A DNA stretch of 64,000 bases from Bursaphelenchus xylophilus (GCA_904066235.2 CAJFCV020000001.1:2666001-2730000), one strand, 5' to 3'. Shown: positions 13,601-22,942, counted from the first letter of the stretch. Notes: generated by a model from the letters alone, not told the origin. A program made the numbers and translations.

Positions 13601-16600
13601 ACTGAGATCACGGAGTTGGTAGTACCAAGCCGTAAGTTCTTTATGATCTCGGGGGACGGACAGTCTTTTATCTTTCAAAATTTTCATCAATCTATGAATT
13701 TGCTCATCTGAATCACCGTAACGATCTTCCAGTGATTTCAAGATGATAGCTAGACTACCTTGTCGGACGGGAACTGACTGGATACTATTCAACGGCTCAC
13801 CACTGAGATTCGAAACAACGAAAGCGATAAGCGCTGTTTCTGGGTATTCCTTATTATAATTGATGACTTCATTCAAGAGGGCAAAAAACATGGGGAATTC
13901 TTCCTTTCTACCACTGAATCGAGGAATTTTCGCTTTTGAAAGTTCAAAGGCTAAGGGTTTGGTCGAGGAGGTATTGACTTGAGGAAGTTGAGGAACTACA
14001 GGTGGAGAGGGTATCGGGGGATTAATGGGGGGAGGACAGATTTGCGTAGGATTCAAGGAAATGGGACCTCGGGGGATAGGATTTGGAATGGTCAAGGACG
14101 TAGACGCAATAGTCTCTTCAAGATTGCCAATGATTTCTCGACAACTTTTCATCCAATATTTTATTATAGCCGAGAGCACATTGCGTTCAATTGATGCGAG
14201 AAAGTCGGTTACCAAACTGCCAGCCACGTTTTCCGCATGACAAAAGTTAGTCAAATTCAAAACTAAATCTCTGGACTTATTCTCTAAGCTACGTAACTCA
14301 GTCAAGGTCGATCTCAAACGGTCAAGGGTAACGGTAGGGGCGATACTGTAATCATTGAGTTGGTCTAGTGGGCGCTCGAGGTCTTGGAGGATGTGTAACA
14401 AATCACTCTCATAGAGCATGTGGATATTATGGCAAAGAACTATAATCTCTTCTATGGTTTTGTTCTTTCCAACACTTTTAAAGGTTTCGCGATCTTGAGT
14501 ATCATTGACTAGCTCATCGCCATATTGGCTCAGATATTCAATATGAGTGTGCCAAGTGTCTTTAGAAAAGAGCGGGGAAGCCAAGATTTGGGAAGGGACT
14601 AATGTGATTGATTCTTGGGTTTTAGGCGAGGAAACCTCTTCGGGTCCCTGTGGATCGGTCATTATGCTTTACTGTAGTGCGGGGAGGATGATTATGGGAT
14701 ACGGCAAGGAATTAAAAAAAGGGAATTAAGAGAAGCTATGATACAAAAGGTTTTTTCTTTTATGTTTTTTTACAGGGAATATGTATGACGAGGGATATAT
14801 ACGAGAGAAGAGGAAGTTAAATTGGACAGTGAATCGAGGGAAGTCTAGGTGGAATACTAGAGGGTATGGGTATGGATTCACTACGAAAAACGATTAACTT
14901 CGGGGAAAAATGGAAATGGGTAAGGGGAAGGGCAAGATTATGGTCACGAATACCGCTTGTTCTACGGATAGCCGCAAGCGGGGCTCTAGTGGGACTGGGA
15001 TTCAAAAGGGGGGAATCCGGGAAAATTACAAGAGATTGTCCAGTCGGGGAAAATTGACTTGGAGAAGAGGAACAAGAGGAGCCTAGAAACTTTACTAGGG
15101 GAATATGATAAACGATAGGAAACGAGAAAATCGATACGGCAATGGGAAACGAGAATTTGCCTAGAACCTAATTTCTAGTCTAGGGAAGGGAAACGAGAAC
15201 GATAGCACGATATTACCTAGGGTAACCTGCCCTGGCTCACACCGAACACAGGGAGGGGCCGGGGAAGAGGGAACTGAAAGACAGACACCGGCTGGCCAAT
15301 CCGGTGGTAGACAAAATACGATAACGATACCTTTATTGCTCCGAGAACGACGATGAGGCCCGGTTTCGATCAGGCTTGAGCCCCCATATAAACGATTTAG
15401 ACAATAGGTAGACGATAGGGGAATATTTATTGGGCCAACACGAGAAGACAACCGCACGCGAATGAGCGCGAGACACCGACTTCTGAGAATAGGGGAAATT
15501 GATCTTATGAAGACTTTGTCCTTTGATTCTATGCAAATTCGTGGAAAATGATTGGCGGTTTCAGTGAAGTCGCCAACAGTTTTTTTTGTAAAATTTATAA
15601 AAATTTATGCAAAACATCATCAAAATCTAAGCGTCGCATTTCGAGTACTTTCCCTGGAAAATAATATTAGTCCGTTTGCAAAGTCGCTGTAATGATAAGA
15701 TGACGCACTGCGCAGGAAAGTCAGGGTGCGAGCGACAGACCAAAAGCCTATCTCACAGTGTCGTAAGCAGCAAATTTCACAGTGCAAAATGAACTTTTGT
15801 TTTCTCACAGGAACGGACCCGTAATCCTCCAATGGTTCTTTAAAAAGTCAGGCCAAAAAGCTAGGTCCAAATTCAAGTAGCTTCCAGTCAAAATTATGCA
15901 CAAGAAGTTGCAAGAAAACCAATCATATTCATGAAAAAATTTAGTTGAAAAAAGGTTCTTTTAGGCATTACAACGACCCTTGGGACCTTCAAAAACTATT
16001 CATGATTTTCAAAATTTCAGGTCGACGCCTCAGAACTGATTGGAATCTGTTCGGTTGGAAACCTCAACCCATACACCTTGATGTCTTTCGTCCTGATCCC
16101 CAGACTTGTTCTCGTGTTCTTTGGAAGCTGCTTTATCATTGCCGGCTTCTCCAGTATGTGCGGAGAGAGGAAGTCGTTCAAACGGAGGGTAAGCCAGTTT
16201 GTGAGATGGTAAAATACGCGGAGACAAGTTGTCCTATAATTAATAAAGCACATAGGCTTGACTACAATAAATTTTGCTCGATTACGGAAGGTTTTAGAGA
16301 ACTGGTACGAAAAGTCTGTCGGGAAAATAATGAGCACTCTGTGGCATCGAAAACCGTATCGTAGCCGAGAAAATGAATTGTGTCGGGACAAAATAAAATT
16401 GCTTTTCACTTCAGCGACGCGATCGGCACTGCAAAATTTCGCTCATTATTTTCCCGACAGACTGATAAGCACTTTTCAAAAAGCAAACAATTAAAAAAAC
16501 GCGTTTATCTTTAGGGAACAGACACTTCAAAACTGGACACCCTCCTGTTCAAAATGGGTTCATTCTCCACCTTGTACATAGTCCCAACACTGATCCTATG

Positions 16601-17155
16601 TCTCTGCGATGCATATCATGTGTTCGTTCTGACCAGATGGTACCCGACCACAGTGGATTGTAAACGAAATGGTGGGGCGTCACACTGTCCAAGGGCCGAG
16701 CAACCGCATGCAGAAGTCTACATGCTGGCTCTGGCGATGAGCTTGGCCAGCGGGCTGGCCACAGGACTGTGGATTTTGAGCTCAAAGACGTTGAAGTGGG
16801 TTGACTTTGATTTTTGGATATTTCGGCCTGATGTTTAAGACTTCTTAGAGTCGCAAGCTTCGCCACAACAAAAATTTACCCGATTTTTTCCAGATCCTGG
16901 CGTCGAGTCCTCTGTTGTGGCCATCTTGAGGACGACCCAAGCTTGGACAAGCCTCTGCTCATCCCCACGCAAACTTACGTCGCCAACAACCAGCCTCAAC
17001 AGCATCCGCTGATCACCCAAGTGATCCCGAATGCGAACGGAGTCAACCATTACATACCGTTGTCGGTGATGACCAATGGCCAAAGCAGTAATTTGGGGAG
17101 CTCTCGGCAGGGCTATCACATCAATGAGCATTGGAAAAATTTGAATGGACTGTAG
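4633..17155 (+). CDS. Frizzled-family Wnt receptor (11 exons, about 601 aa)
   Basis: Seven-pass membrane receptor for Wnt ligands. Exons read by eye: 4633-4716, 4788-4892, 5616-5762, 5802-5935, 6637-6799, 7658-7776, 9555-9776, 10964-11084, 16021-16188, 16515-16795, 16894-17155; all junctions keep frame. Exon 1 gives a signal peptide. Exons 2-4 give the cysteine-rich domain (CQPIHIDSC, CSSHLKFLVCSVFAPMC, CRSVCEE, ending WPSLLNC). Exon 6 opens TM1 with the family signature FxxDRDRFRFPER; exon 7 carries the HEGLxNT and WW pair; exon 8 ends in TM4; exon 9 is TM5. Exon 10 plus 11 restore KTLKSW, the KTxxxW Dishevelled-binding motif, just after TM7. The C-tail is short and has no obvious PDZ ligand. 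The CRD resembles the Fz4/Fz9/Fz10 type. Coding DNA is only 1.8 kb of 12.5 kb; introns hold F1 and F2 MITEs and an LTR-type element. Function is inferred from family membership. Confidence 0.95.
5254..5408. repeat. F1 MITE in Frizzled intron 2
   Basis: Complete copy: TCAGTCTGTCGGGAAAATAATGTGG at the left and CCACATTATTTCCCCGACAGACTGA at the right, flanked by TA on both sides. Confidence 0.9.
6841..6955. repeat. F1 MITE, left end, Frizzled intron 5
   Basis: ACAGTCTGTCGGGAAAATAATGAG followed by the F1 interior. The right terminus is missing here; an isolated F1 right end sits at 7575-7620 in the same intron, so the copy may have been split by later sequence. Confidence 0.65.
8190..8338. repeat. 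F1 MITE in Frizzled intron 6
   Basis: Diverged ends TCAGGCTATCGGAAAAATAAC and CACAATTTTCCAGACAGACTGA with the typical interior (GTCGCTGCCC, GCAATTTTCGCTGCGACAG). Confidence 0.75.
8838..9258. repeat. F5 repeat, full length
   Basis: Both ends are present: CCAAGTGCGACGCTCAGATTT at the left and the inverse (GAGCGTCGCACTTGGAG) at the right. Interior order is the usual one: GCCATAGGCC, GCTTTGCAAGCGCCG, GAGAGAGTACG, then the CGGCAGAAATTGG-type block. Confidence 0.75.
10011..10142. repeat. F1 MITE in Frizzled intron 7
   Basis: ACAGTCTGTCGGGAAAATAATGAG to CTCATTATTTTCCCGACAGACAGA; interior includes CGCTTCGCCAATCGCGTCGCTG. Confidence 0.85.
10146..10437. repeat. F2 hairpin MITE (GCACAGTGCA family)
   Basis: Left arm starts ACTATTTTCATAAAGTGCATGG; right arm ends AAAATGTCCCTGCACGTTTA. 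Between them are repeated TGCACTGTGC/GCACAGTGCA-type palindromes (near 10216, 10333, 10362, 10401). It lies between two complete F1 copies. Confidence 0.7.
10440..10593. repeat. F1 MITE in Frizzled intron 7
   Basis: TCAGTCTGTCGGGAAAATAATGAG to CTCATTATTTTCCCGACAGACTG; near-consensus copy, the best representative of the type with the CACTTCAGCGACGCGATTG interior. Confidence 0.9.
11288..11379 (-). repeat. LTR-like terminal direct repeat, 3' copy
   Basis: Matches 15486-15578 except for one extra G in a G run. The gag stop codon (11330-11332) lies inside it, so the last 16 or so residues are encoded by the repeat. Confidence 0.8.
11330..14662 (-). CDS. Pao/BEL retrotransposon gag-protease polyprotein, 1110 aa, intact
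   Basis: Single uninterrupted frame. Order seen: an N-terminal region of about 190 aa, a Pro-rich linker (about 195-235), the DUF1759 Pao gag core from about residue 247 (IPRFSGRKEEFPMF), a first zinc-knuckle cluster (about 454-515: CVFC, CLRCLRSNH, CSCCQKNHHVSVC), a retropepsin-like protease with the DTGSD active site at about 616, a second zinc-knuckle cluster (about 788-847: CAFCSDPH, CPLCLQRGH, CSNCNGRHHVSLC) and a Pro/Ser-rich tail. In known Pao elements reverse transcriptase follows the protease; here a second knuckle cluster follows instead and the frame stops inside the terminal repeat. The frame has no internal stop, so it is either young or maintained. Gag assembly and RNA binding are inferred from family. 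Confidence 0.85.
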   Translation of the reverse strand: MTDPQGPEEVSSPKTQESITLVPSQILASPLFSKDTWHTHIEYLSQYGDELVNDTQDRETFKSVGKNKTIEEIIVLCHNIHMLYESDLLHILQDLERPLDQLNDYSIAPTVTLDRLRSTLTELRSLENKSRDLVLNLTNFCHAENVAGSLVTDFLASIERNVLSAIIKYWMKSCREIIGNLEETIASTSLTIPNPIPRGPISLNPTQICPPPINPPIPSPPVVPQLPQVNTSSTKPLAFELSKAKIPRFSGRKEEFPMFFALLNEVINYNKEYPETALIAFVVSNLSGEPLNSIQSVPVRQGSLAIILKSLEDRYGDSDEQIHRLMKILKDKRLSVPRDHKELTAWYYQLRDLSACILKSASEAQESLFLSCLFDSLPYKIHEAIVATFDRSSLSPTVENVINELGVIVRTRDKLQFRAEDASDRREARNLFKSSNFDSRPFPPSQNAQSRDSCVFCFRNHRSEDCRTVSEVSQRQRVIRQKGLCLRCLRSNHSEAACRFPRCSCCQKNHHVSVCYQKFPSQNQSMSTTNNSTSNRFSPNSSSFPNRSNQRSSFPNNSTNSARNPAQTHFPPIPVPPTQNSPTPAIQIRGVILDQYENLMSPKIFLDHHLDPIRAFIDTGSDATFVEYSLCARIRLPLGPVIPRTVVPVGGVKTVIETREVTVPLKSKNGPIVSFRALAVPDLHQFFTGTPSPPDKSPILFVFGQDSFSELEIEKTDQISPEGFRIMSSRFGEFAVSQNFLKTPEISPLFLHSNSQPRTLFNPANPDTRSFPQSRSDNPTFPNPNLTPAYCAFCSDPHDSATCQIVQDFDSRQRIVRENRLCPLCLQRGHIVAMCSHSCSNCNGRHHVSLCGKLFPPSESGTPVSPTPKPVIPIPNPALSLLPKSNPVQSSIPEVPMRSFRLNGPKEIPQLPSAIISHPIVSSSIALHPIVSQPIVSGSENSVISLVKSSSTPQDSPLNFGNPSDLVMVPHVCHRKWHRKKIVDRGQVLPLVNIGFTNLPQPHSPYDIPSETLSSSPSRSGCNFLLNQLPMEQRTQCKFKLIDLELSHGQPFEDEYPDSLMVCSCPDVPNPNPPATEEPYRCQPMVKKRRGKVGMLATSLKPPIIFHEFA
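15486..15578 (-). repeat. LTR-like terminal direct repeat, 5' copy
   Basis: 93 bp; near-identical to 11288-11379, so the insertion is probably recent. Followed by GTTTTTTTT, which offers the matching flank GTTT. Confidence 0.8.
16313..16465. repeat. F1 MITE in Frizzled intron 9
   Basis: AAGTCTGTCGGGAAAATAATGAG to CTCATTATTTTCCCGACAGACTGA; interior contains CACTTCAGCGACGCGATCGG. Confidence 0.85.
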
Positions 17156-17227
17156 TTATTAGAATACTACGAAAAGTATTATAGTATTGACGGGAAATTC
17201 AAAACGTTTTATTTTTGCTTTTTTTCA

Positions 17228-17538
17228 AATTAATATTTTCGTAATGTGCATGGACATTTGTTTCGCTTTTGCACAGTGCATTTTGAACTTTTTCCCACGC
17301 TTGTCGCCAACGCACAGTGCATTTTGAACTCTTCGCACAGTGCAAACCTCGAAAAGGCCGTTTGCACTGTGCAGATTTTTGAGCCTAAATTGCAGCGACG
17401 CAGTTGAAAGAGCGCAGATCGCGGCGATATTTGCAATGCACAGTGCAAAAACCAAAAAAAGTGAAATGCACTGTGCAAAATTAAGGTTTTTGTGCACGGT
17501 GTGGGGTCCGACAAATGTCCATGAACTTTATGAAAATA
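17228..17538. repeat. F2 hairpin MITE (GCACAGTGCA family)
   Basis: Left arm AATATTTTCGTAATGTGCATGGACA and right arm ACAAATGTCCATGAACTTTATG are inverted. At least six perfect GCACAGTGCA or GCACTGTGCA palindromes are spaced through the body (near 17270, 17312, 17335, 17363, 17439, 17468). Confidence 0.75.
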
Positions 17539-17569
17539 CTTATTTTTCTATCTTACATGTCTGTAATAC

Positions 17570-17842
17570 CAAGGAAGAGCCTCTGTACAACGAACAACAG
17601 AGTTTGCCTATATTAGTCGTACCATAAAGTGCGTAGACTTTTTTCGCTGCTTTTTTTAAATTGCACAGTGCAAAAAGTTGTTGCGACGAAAAGTCTGCGC
17701 ACTTTATGGAACGACTAGTATGAAACGTCAGAGGTCCCAAGAATCAATTTTTCCCAAAAAAAATCTCTGCACAACGACGCCTTTCTATAACGAATGCACT
17801 TTTTAACGTTTTGTTATTTGTTGTAGAGAGGTTCTACTGTAA
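17570..17842. repeat. Pogo/Tigger-like remnant with nested F6 MITE
   Basis: Right end is the inverse of CAGTAGAACCTCTCTACAACAA, the form seen at Tigger/pogo termini; the left part reads CCTCTGTACAACGAACAACAG. A complete F6 hairpin (17616-17722, TTAGTCGTACCATAAAGTGCG to CGCACTTTATGGAACGACTAG) sits inside. Related CCTCTATAACGAA phrases recur at 9977, 25235 and 63827. Confidence 0.5.
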
Positions 17843-18542
17843 ATAACACCCAATTTTCAGCAATTTTCCCATTGTATGCATATGTATTGTACTATCAGCT
17901 ATCCGAAATTTCTTGCCATTTCTCGATATCAGTCTGAACTCTCGTTATATTATCCATGGACTTCCATTGCATGGTCACTCAAATTATGGTCCCAGAATTT
18001 TATAAGCACCTTCCAAATTTTTGGTATTACCGTATCTTTGCTGTATTCACATCAAATATTTTGCACACTGATATTTTTCACTCTTGATTGTTCGTGGTGT
18101 TGTCGATGCGACCGAAAACGATCAAATATTTTACGGGTATTTCTATGTAAAAAGATTTTTTAATAAATACGAAATCGAAGAAGCTGGCATTAATGGGTGT
18201 GACATAATCTTTGTCACAAGTGTATTACAATTTTATTACCGCCTAAAAAACATCTTCAATCAGCAAAAACGCATCGTCAAGTGATAAAGGAGTTATGCCT
18301 TAAGACGCCTTTGTCATGACAATGAAATTTTAATTGCTAGGACCCTCAATTTGGGATAATCATTTACGGACTGCACAGAGAATTTTGATCAATTTGAAAT
18401 TTATTACATTTTTATTGCGGTATTCGAGAAATTATGTGATTGTGGCGCCACAGAGGGAGTCTGAAAAAGTATTCACAATCGAAGTTGCCGGGCCAGGTCA
18501 AAGACAGTTTGGGTCAACGCAAAGTTGGTCGATATGAGACGT
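17843..18542. other. Intergenic, no gene recognised
   Basis: AT-rich, with only short open frames and no splice-consistent exon chain. Confidence 0.4.
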
Positions 18543-18765
18543 ACAGTGAGGGACCTGATCCATTGGCAAAAAAGGTACCATTTTGCATCCGTGAAGTATC
18601 AAAAATGCGGCAAAATACCCCTGTACAACTAAAAAAACTCGGTTTTGAAAGGCGCACCCTTTTCCCCTTTTTCACTTGGAGAAGGAGGTATTTAGATGCA
18701 TTTTTGATGCCTCCCGAATGCAAAATGGTACCTTTTTTGCCAATGGATCAGGTCCGCCACTGTAG
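18543..18765. repeat. F3 MITE copy
   Basis: ACAGTGAGGGACCTGATCCATTGGC at the left and CCAATGGATCAGGTCCGCCACTGTA at the right; inner arms repeat CGTGAAGTATCAAAAATGCGG and GGTATTTAGATGC in inverted order. Confidence 0.8.
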
Positions 18766-18993
18766 GCCAGGTGAAAACCACAACAAAGGCTGCATGGGAG
18801 CTACGGGGCCCGGCAAAGCCGGCGGACGCTCTGCGAAGCCGGTAAAGATAAGGTGAAAAAGTGTTTTCTCTCTGTTCGCGTACTCTCTTGGCCACAAGGA
18901 TTTTTGAATATCTGCCTCTGCAAAGCGCGAACTCAAACTTTCATCAATTCATAGTCCCATACCCGGTGGCAGCGCAAAGTTTATCGTCGCAAT

Positions 18994-19734
18994 TAGGCAT
19001 GGCTCCGGGCCGGGCTTTCCAAAATTTTCCGGCCCGGGCCGGGCCGACTAATTTCTCGGCCCAACCCCGGGCTTCGATTTTCAGGCCCGGCCCGGCCCGG
19101 GCAGGCCCGGTTTTTTTGAAATCTGAGTTTTGCCCGGAAAAAAGGGAAAAATTAGCTTTTTCGACAGAATTTTTCATTTTTTCGAACACAATGCTGATAG
19201 CGAACGTAAAGTGACCCTATTTGCCACTCGCCCAATTAAAAAAATGATTTTCAAGTCAATTTGAAAAAATTTTCAGAAGTTCTAAAGTGCGACCTCATAG
19301 TTAATATGCTGGCAAAAACATGAAAAATTTTCAAAAATACGCAATACGCTTGTAGGTTTTTTCAAATCCGATAAAAGATCTGTGATAAAATATTTTTGCT
19401 AAAATTTGGGTGACTATACACAAAATTTTATGATTTTTTGTAACCATATGGTAAGACAATTTATGGCGACTTAGTAATTTATAAAAATCGTCAAGCGGCA
19501 ATTGCACTATGTATAGGCTTTACTAAATTATTCTTTACAATTTGCGAAAATGTGCCATAGTTTCCCCTTCATTTCCTGCTTTGTTTCTTTCCAACCTAGT
19601 ACAAAAATTTTCCGGGCCGAACCGGGCCGGGCTTTCCAAATTTTCCAAGCCCGGGCCCGGGCCGGGCTTGGAGATTTAGGCCCGGCCCGCAGGCCCGGGC
19701 CGGGCCGGGCTGGCCCGGTTTGCAGCCATGCTTA
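18994..19734. mobile_element. hAT-like non-autonomous element, 741 bp
   Basis: Termini TAGGCATGGCT and AGCCATGCTTA are inverted with one mismatch. The flanks are GTCGCAAT at 18986-18993 and GTCGCAAT at 19735-19742, a perfect 8-bp target-site duplication, which is diagnostic of the hAT superfamily. Both ends carry arrays of GGCCCGGGCC-type repeats (19005-19110 and 19610-19715), a recurring feature of hAT MITEs. The 500-bp centre is AT-rich and has no transposase frame. Confidence 0.85.
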
Positions 19735-20102
19735 GTCGCAATGCAAACACTTCCATTGTTTAACAACTTTAAGGTTATTTGTATTACTCAAAATTGTAGT
19801 TAAAATTTAAAATATACCCTAAGTTATTGGCATTTTCCTGGATCTTTTCTTGAATACATCTATTTAAAAAAACCCCAACAAATTCTCCCTCAAAAAAATA
19901 TTGAAAAAGATAAGACAACAAGACGATAAAAAGTCAACTGATAGCGCACGAAAAGGCCTCTTAAAGGCACGGCTCATCGTTCAGCCTGACAAGAACTCAC
20001 AGCTCACCTCAAGACCTTCGCGTCGAAAGGGCGAGGGCCGGAAGGACGGTATTTTAATACAATACGCGTTCATTATTGTGCAATCGTTGATAAACAAGGA
20101 CT

Positions 20103-22869
20103 ATGGATCTGACAGTGTTGAAGATTTTGCTGCTGGTGGTTATGGCAATCGTGCCGTTTGTTTTTGCACTCATTCCGTTGAAGGTAATGTCAAATGGGGT
20201 TTTTTATGTAAATTTTAGGGACTTATATCAGTCTGTCGGGAAAATAATGAGCGCTCTGTAGCATCGAAAATCACATGGTTGCCGAAAAAATGAATTCTGT
20301 CGCTGCAAAGTCAAATTGTTTTTCACTTTAGCGACGCGATCGGTGCAGCGACGTTGTGCTCATTATTTTCCCGACAAACTAATAAGTTCTCATTATTTTT
20401 CCAACAGAGTATAGACAGGGCTGCGCAAAATTCAAGGTCCAGGTTCAAGTCCAATTTCTATAATTTTTGAATCCCATTTCAAGTCAAAGTTCAAGACCAT
20501 TCAAAGGCTCAAAATTCAAACCCAACTCCCCACGGCTTCTTTTTTTGCTCTTTCCTGCAATTTTTTTCCCTTTATGTGAACCAACTGATCAATTAATTTA
20601 TGCAGGAAGAAAATACAATTTTCTAACGCTATAAAAATCGATTTCCTTATAAGGAGTTTTTGCGTCCAAGTACTCAAAAATCAGCCGCCAAATTTTCCGT
20701 TCAAATACAGTCGAGGGACCTGATCCAGTGGCGAAAAACGTACCATTTTGCATCCGGGAAGTATCGACAAAATGTGGCAAAATGCTTCCCTCTCCAAGTG
20801 AAAAAACTTTGTTTTGAAAGGCGCGCCCTTTCCCTCAAAAAAAAGAACGCTTTTGAAATCGGAGTTTTTTCAATTGGAGAGGGAAGCATTTTGCCGCATT
20901 TTTTATACTTCCCGGATGCAAAATGGTCCCTTTTTTGCCACTGGATCAGGTCCTCCACTGTAAAAGATTTGCACAGTCAATATCCGTTTTTTTACTACAT
21001 ACAGTTCACATTATTTTTGACCATGAAAATTGTGACTTCAGGTCTATAGTTTCCTCTCCCAACCCAGTGAGAGAGTCCGTAAATATGCAACCCGCCTCAT
21101 CTCAATGCTGTCCTGCTTTTGTGGTGGAGTGGTGCTCAGTGTGTGCTTGATAGACATGCTGCCGGATGCACGGTAGGACGAGCTATAAGCTCAATGAATA
21201 CCTGCTTCAGAGAAAACTGGGAAGAGGCGAAAAAGTTGATGGAATACGACAATGACTACCCATATGTCGAATTGATGGCTGGGATTGGTTTCTTTGTTGT
21301 GTATTTCGTGGAAGAGTTCCTTTGTCAAATCTGTGGATTGCAGCACAGTCACGATGATGAGGGAGTGGATGAAATATTGTCGTAAGTGGCACAAATTGGA
21401 AAGTATTATGTATTGTACGAAGTGTACTGAACGTATGGCATATCATTATAACAAACCCTTCTCTGCCTAGGTTTTATGACAAACCTAACCAATATGAACT
21501 TATCAAAAAGACTTGAATGGTTATCTAACAGTGTGTGTTGAGTATGGGAGATTTCCTGCGTAATAAAAGTCCTCAAACTAACAATTCAAGAGCTCCAAGT
21601 GTGACGCTTAGATTTTGATGAAACTTGGCAAAAATTTTGAATGATTTTGTCTAACGCAATTAGCCTAGCTTGCGCTTTACAGAATAAACCGAGTTTTCAG
21701 ATCCAAAGTCGGCAAAAATACGACAGTCTTTGGCCGATTTTTGTGTGATAAGTTTGACGCCATTTCTACCGTAGATGTTGTGTTTCCTGCGTACTTTTTT
21801 GACTATAAATATTGTTGAACATCTCGGCTGTTCCTGAAGAGCGTAAGCAAAAACTTTCAGGAACTAGCACATGGCCTATGGCCAAAATGTGGGCAAAATT
21901 TAAATAAAATCTGAGCGTCGCACTTTGAAGCCTTCTTTTATAAGTTTGACAAAGTCAAGTGGACCTTTCGGATAGATAGATCTCTACGAAAAACAGCCTA
22001 TTTTAATATCACAATACTACAGTATTGATGGTTTTTACATCCCTTTCCAATCCATACATTCTTCAGTCACGACTGCCATGACTGCGAACATGACATCGAA
22101 AAACCCCTACCTCCAAAAGAGCCATCGACAAGCCCGAATCCACTCGCCGTTTCCGGCATCTCAAACGTTCTATCATTTGTGCTCGCGCTCAGCGTGCACT
22201 GCGCGTTGGAAGGTTTTGCATTTGGAGTGCAAAACACAATGGTCTCGGTTACGTCTCTTTTCTTCGGCATTATAACTCACAAGGCGCTGGTGGCATTCAG
22301 CTTTGGAATGAACTTGGCAAAGCATCTGAGCCATCGATTAATTGTGATATTGATTTTGGTATGTGTGATCTCGTTGGCAAGTCCGATCGGAGGCTTTGTT
22401 GGAATTGCAATCGAAGTGAGTCGAATTTTTGTACATAAAAGCACTTAAAAAAATTGGCATGAAACTTCGCGTGTCAAAATTCGTAAAAACGAGTTACATT
22501 TTCGCAAAATTAAATTGCCTTTTCACTTCAGCGACGCGATTGGCCCAGCGACATAGAGCTGATTATTTTCTCGACATATTATTAATTCCCCACCTTATAA
22601 AGCCTTCCATTTCAGAATTCTCAAATGGATGAGAAGGCAAGACATATTGTTACAACAATTTTGAGCGGGTTTTCCGTTGGAACCTTTATTTATGTGGCAT
22701 TTTTTGAAGTAAGTCATCTTTCCAAGGCCTTTATATGTAACGCTTTTCATACTTGTAGATTCTCGCACCCGAGCACGCGAATAAACAACCGCCGTTGATG
22801 AAATGGGCCGCCTGCAGTGTTGGATTCTTCAGTATGGCCGGATTCTTGGCTTTTCATCAAGAAGAATAA
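20103..22869 (+). CDS. ZIP-family (SLC39) zinc transporter, 6 exons, about 311 aa
   Basis: Exons 20103-20183, 21042-21172, 21211-21381, 22067-22415, 22616-22708, 22759-22869; the second intron is only 38 nt. Exon 1 is TM1. Exon 2 has CFCGGVVLSVCLIDMLPDA, the ZIP TM2 signature. Exon 3 holds TM3 followed by LQHSHDDEG. Exon 4 opens with a metal-binding-type loop (SHDCHDCEHD), then TM4 with VHCALEGFAFGVQN, where the His and Glu match the ZIP metal-site motif HxxxEG, then TM5. Exon 5 contains GTFIYVAFFEIL, the conserved TM7 region, and exon 6 ends in TM8. It resembles the ZIP1/2/3 subfamily and should import Zn2+ across the plasma or an organelle membrane. It is tail-to-tail with the gene at 22943-23612 with a 73-bp gap. 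Confidence 0.93.
20228..20382. repeat. F1 MITE in ZIP intron 1
   Basis: TCAGTCTGTCGGGAAAATAATGAG to CTCATTATTTTCCCGACAAACTAA, interior as in other copies. Confidence 0.85.
20708..20963. repeat. F3 MITE in ZIP intron 1
   Basis: ACAGTCGAGGGACCTGATCCAG to CTGGATCAGGTCCTCCACTGTA, flanked by TA-like bases. The arms contain CATTTTGCATCCGGGAAGTAT and its inverse. Confidence 0.85.
21594..21935. repeat. F5 repeat in ZIP intron 3
   Basis: CTCCAAGTGTGACGCTTAGATTT at the left and AAATCTGAGCGTCGCACTTTG at the right; interior in reverse order relative to the 8838 copy. Confidence 0.7.
22505..22580. repeat. F1 MITE right half in ZIP intron 4
   Basis: CACTTCAGCGACGCGATTGG followed by a degraded end CTGATTATTTTCTCGACATA; no left terminus. 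Confidence 0.6.
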
Positions 22870-22942
22870 ACGGGATTACTTTATTTTAGCTACAAAAATT
22901 GATTGTAATGTGTATAAATTAAAGTTTTTAAAGGTCGTTTTC

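Larger units (their letters stand above)
11288..15578 (-). mobile_element. Pao/BEL-type LTR-like element carrying gag-protease only
   Basis: A 4.3-kb insertion in Frizzled intron 8, opposite strand. It is bounded by direct repeats of about 92 bp and flanked by GTTT on both sides (11284-11287 and 15579-15582), consistent with a 4-bp target duplication. On its own strand the repeat begins TGTTGGCG. It encodes one long Pao-type gag/protease frame but no reverse transcriptase, RNase H or integrase, so it must be non-autonomous if mobile. A TATATGGGGG box lies on the minus strand near 15385-15395. The 5' leader (14663-15485) is purine-biased on the plus strand and has no obvious tRNA primer site next to the repeat. 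An alternative is a longer element that lost its pol region. Confidence 0.75.

Noticed and set aside
16549..16866. Minus-strand frame of about 105 aa over Frizzled exon 10
   Set aside because: Antisense shadow of the TM6-TM7 exon, which carries the conserved receptor motifs on the plus strand.
21173..21210. Frameshift in the ZIP gene between exons 2 and 3
   Set aside because: A 38-nt GT...TTCAG intron restores the frame exactly and gives the expected family sequence.
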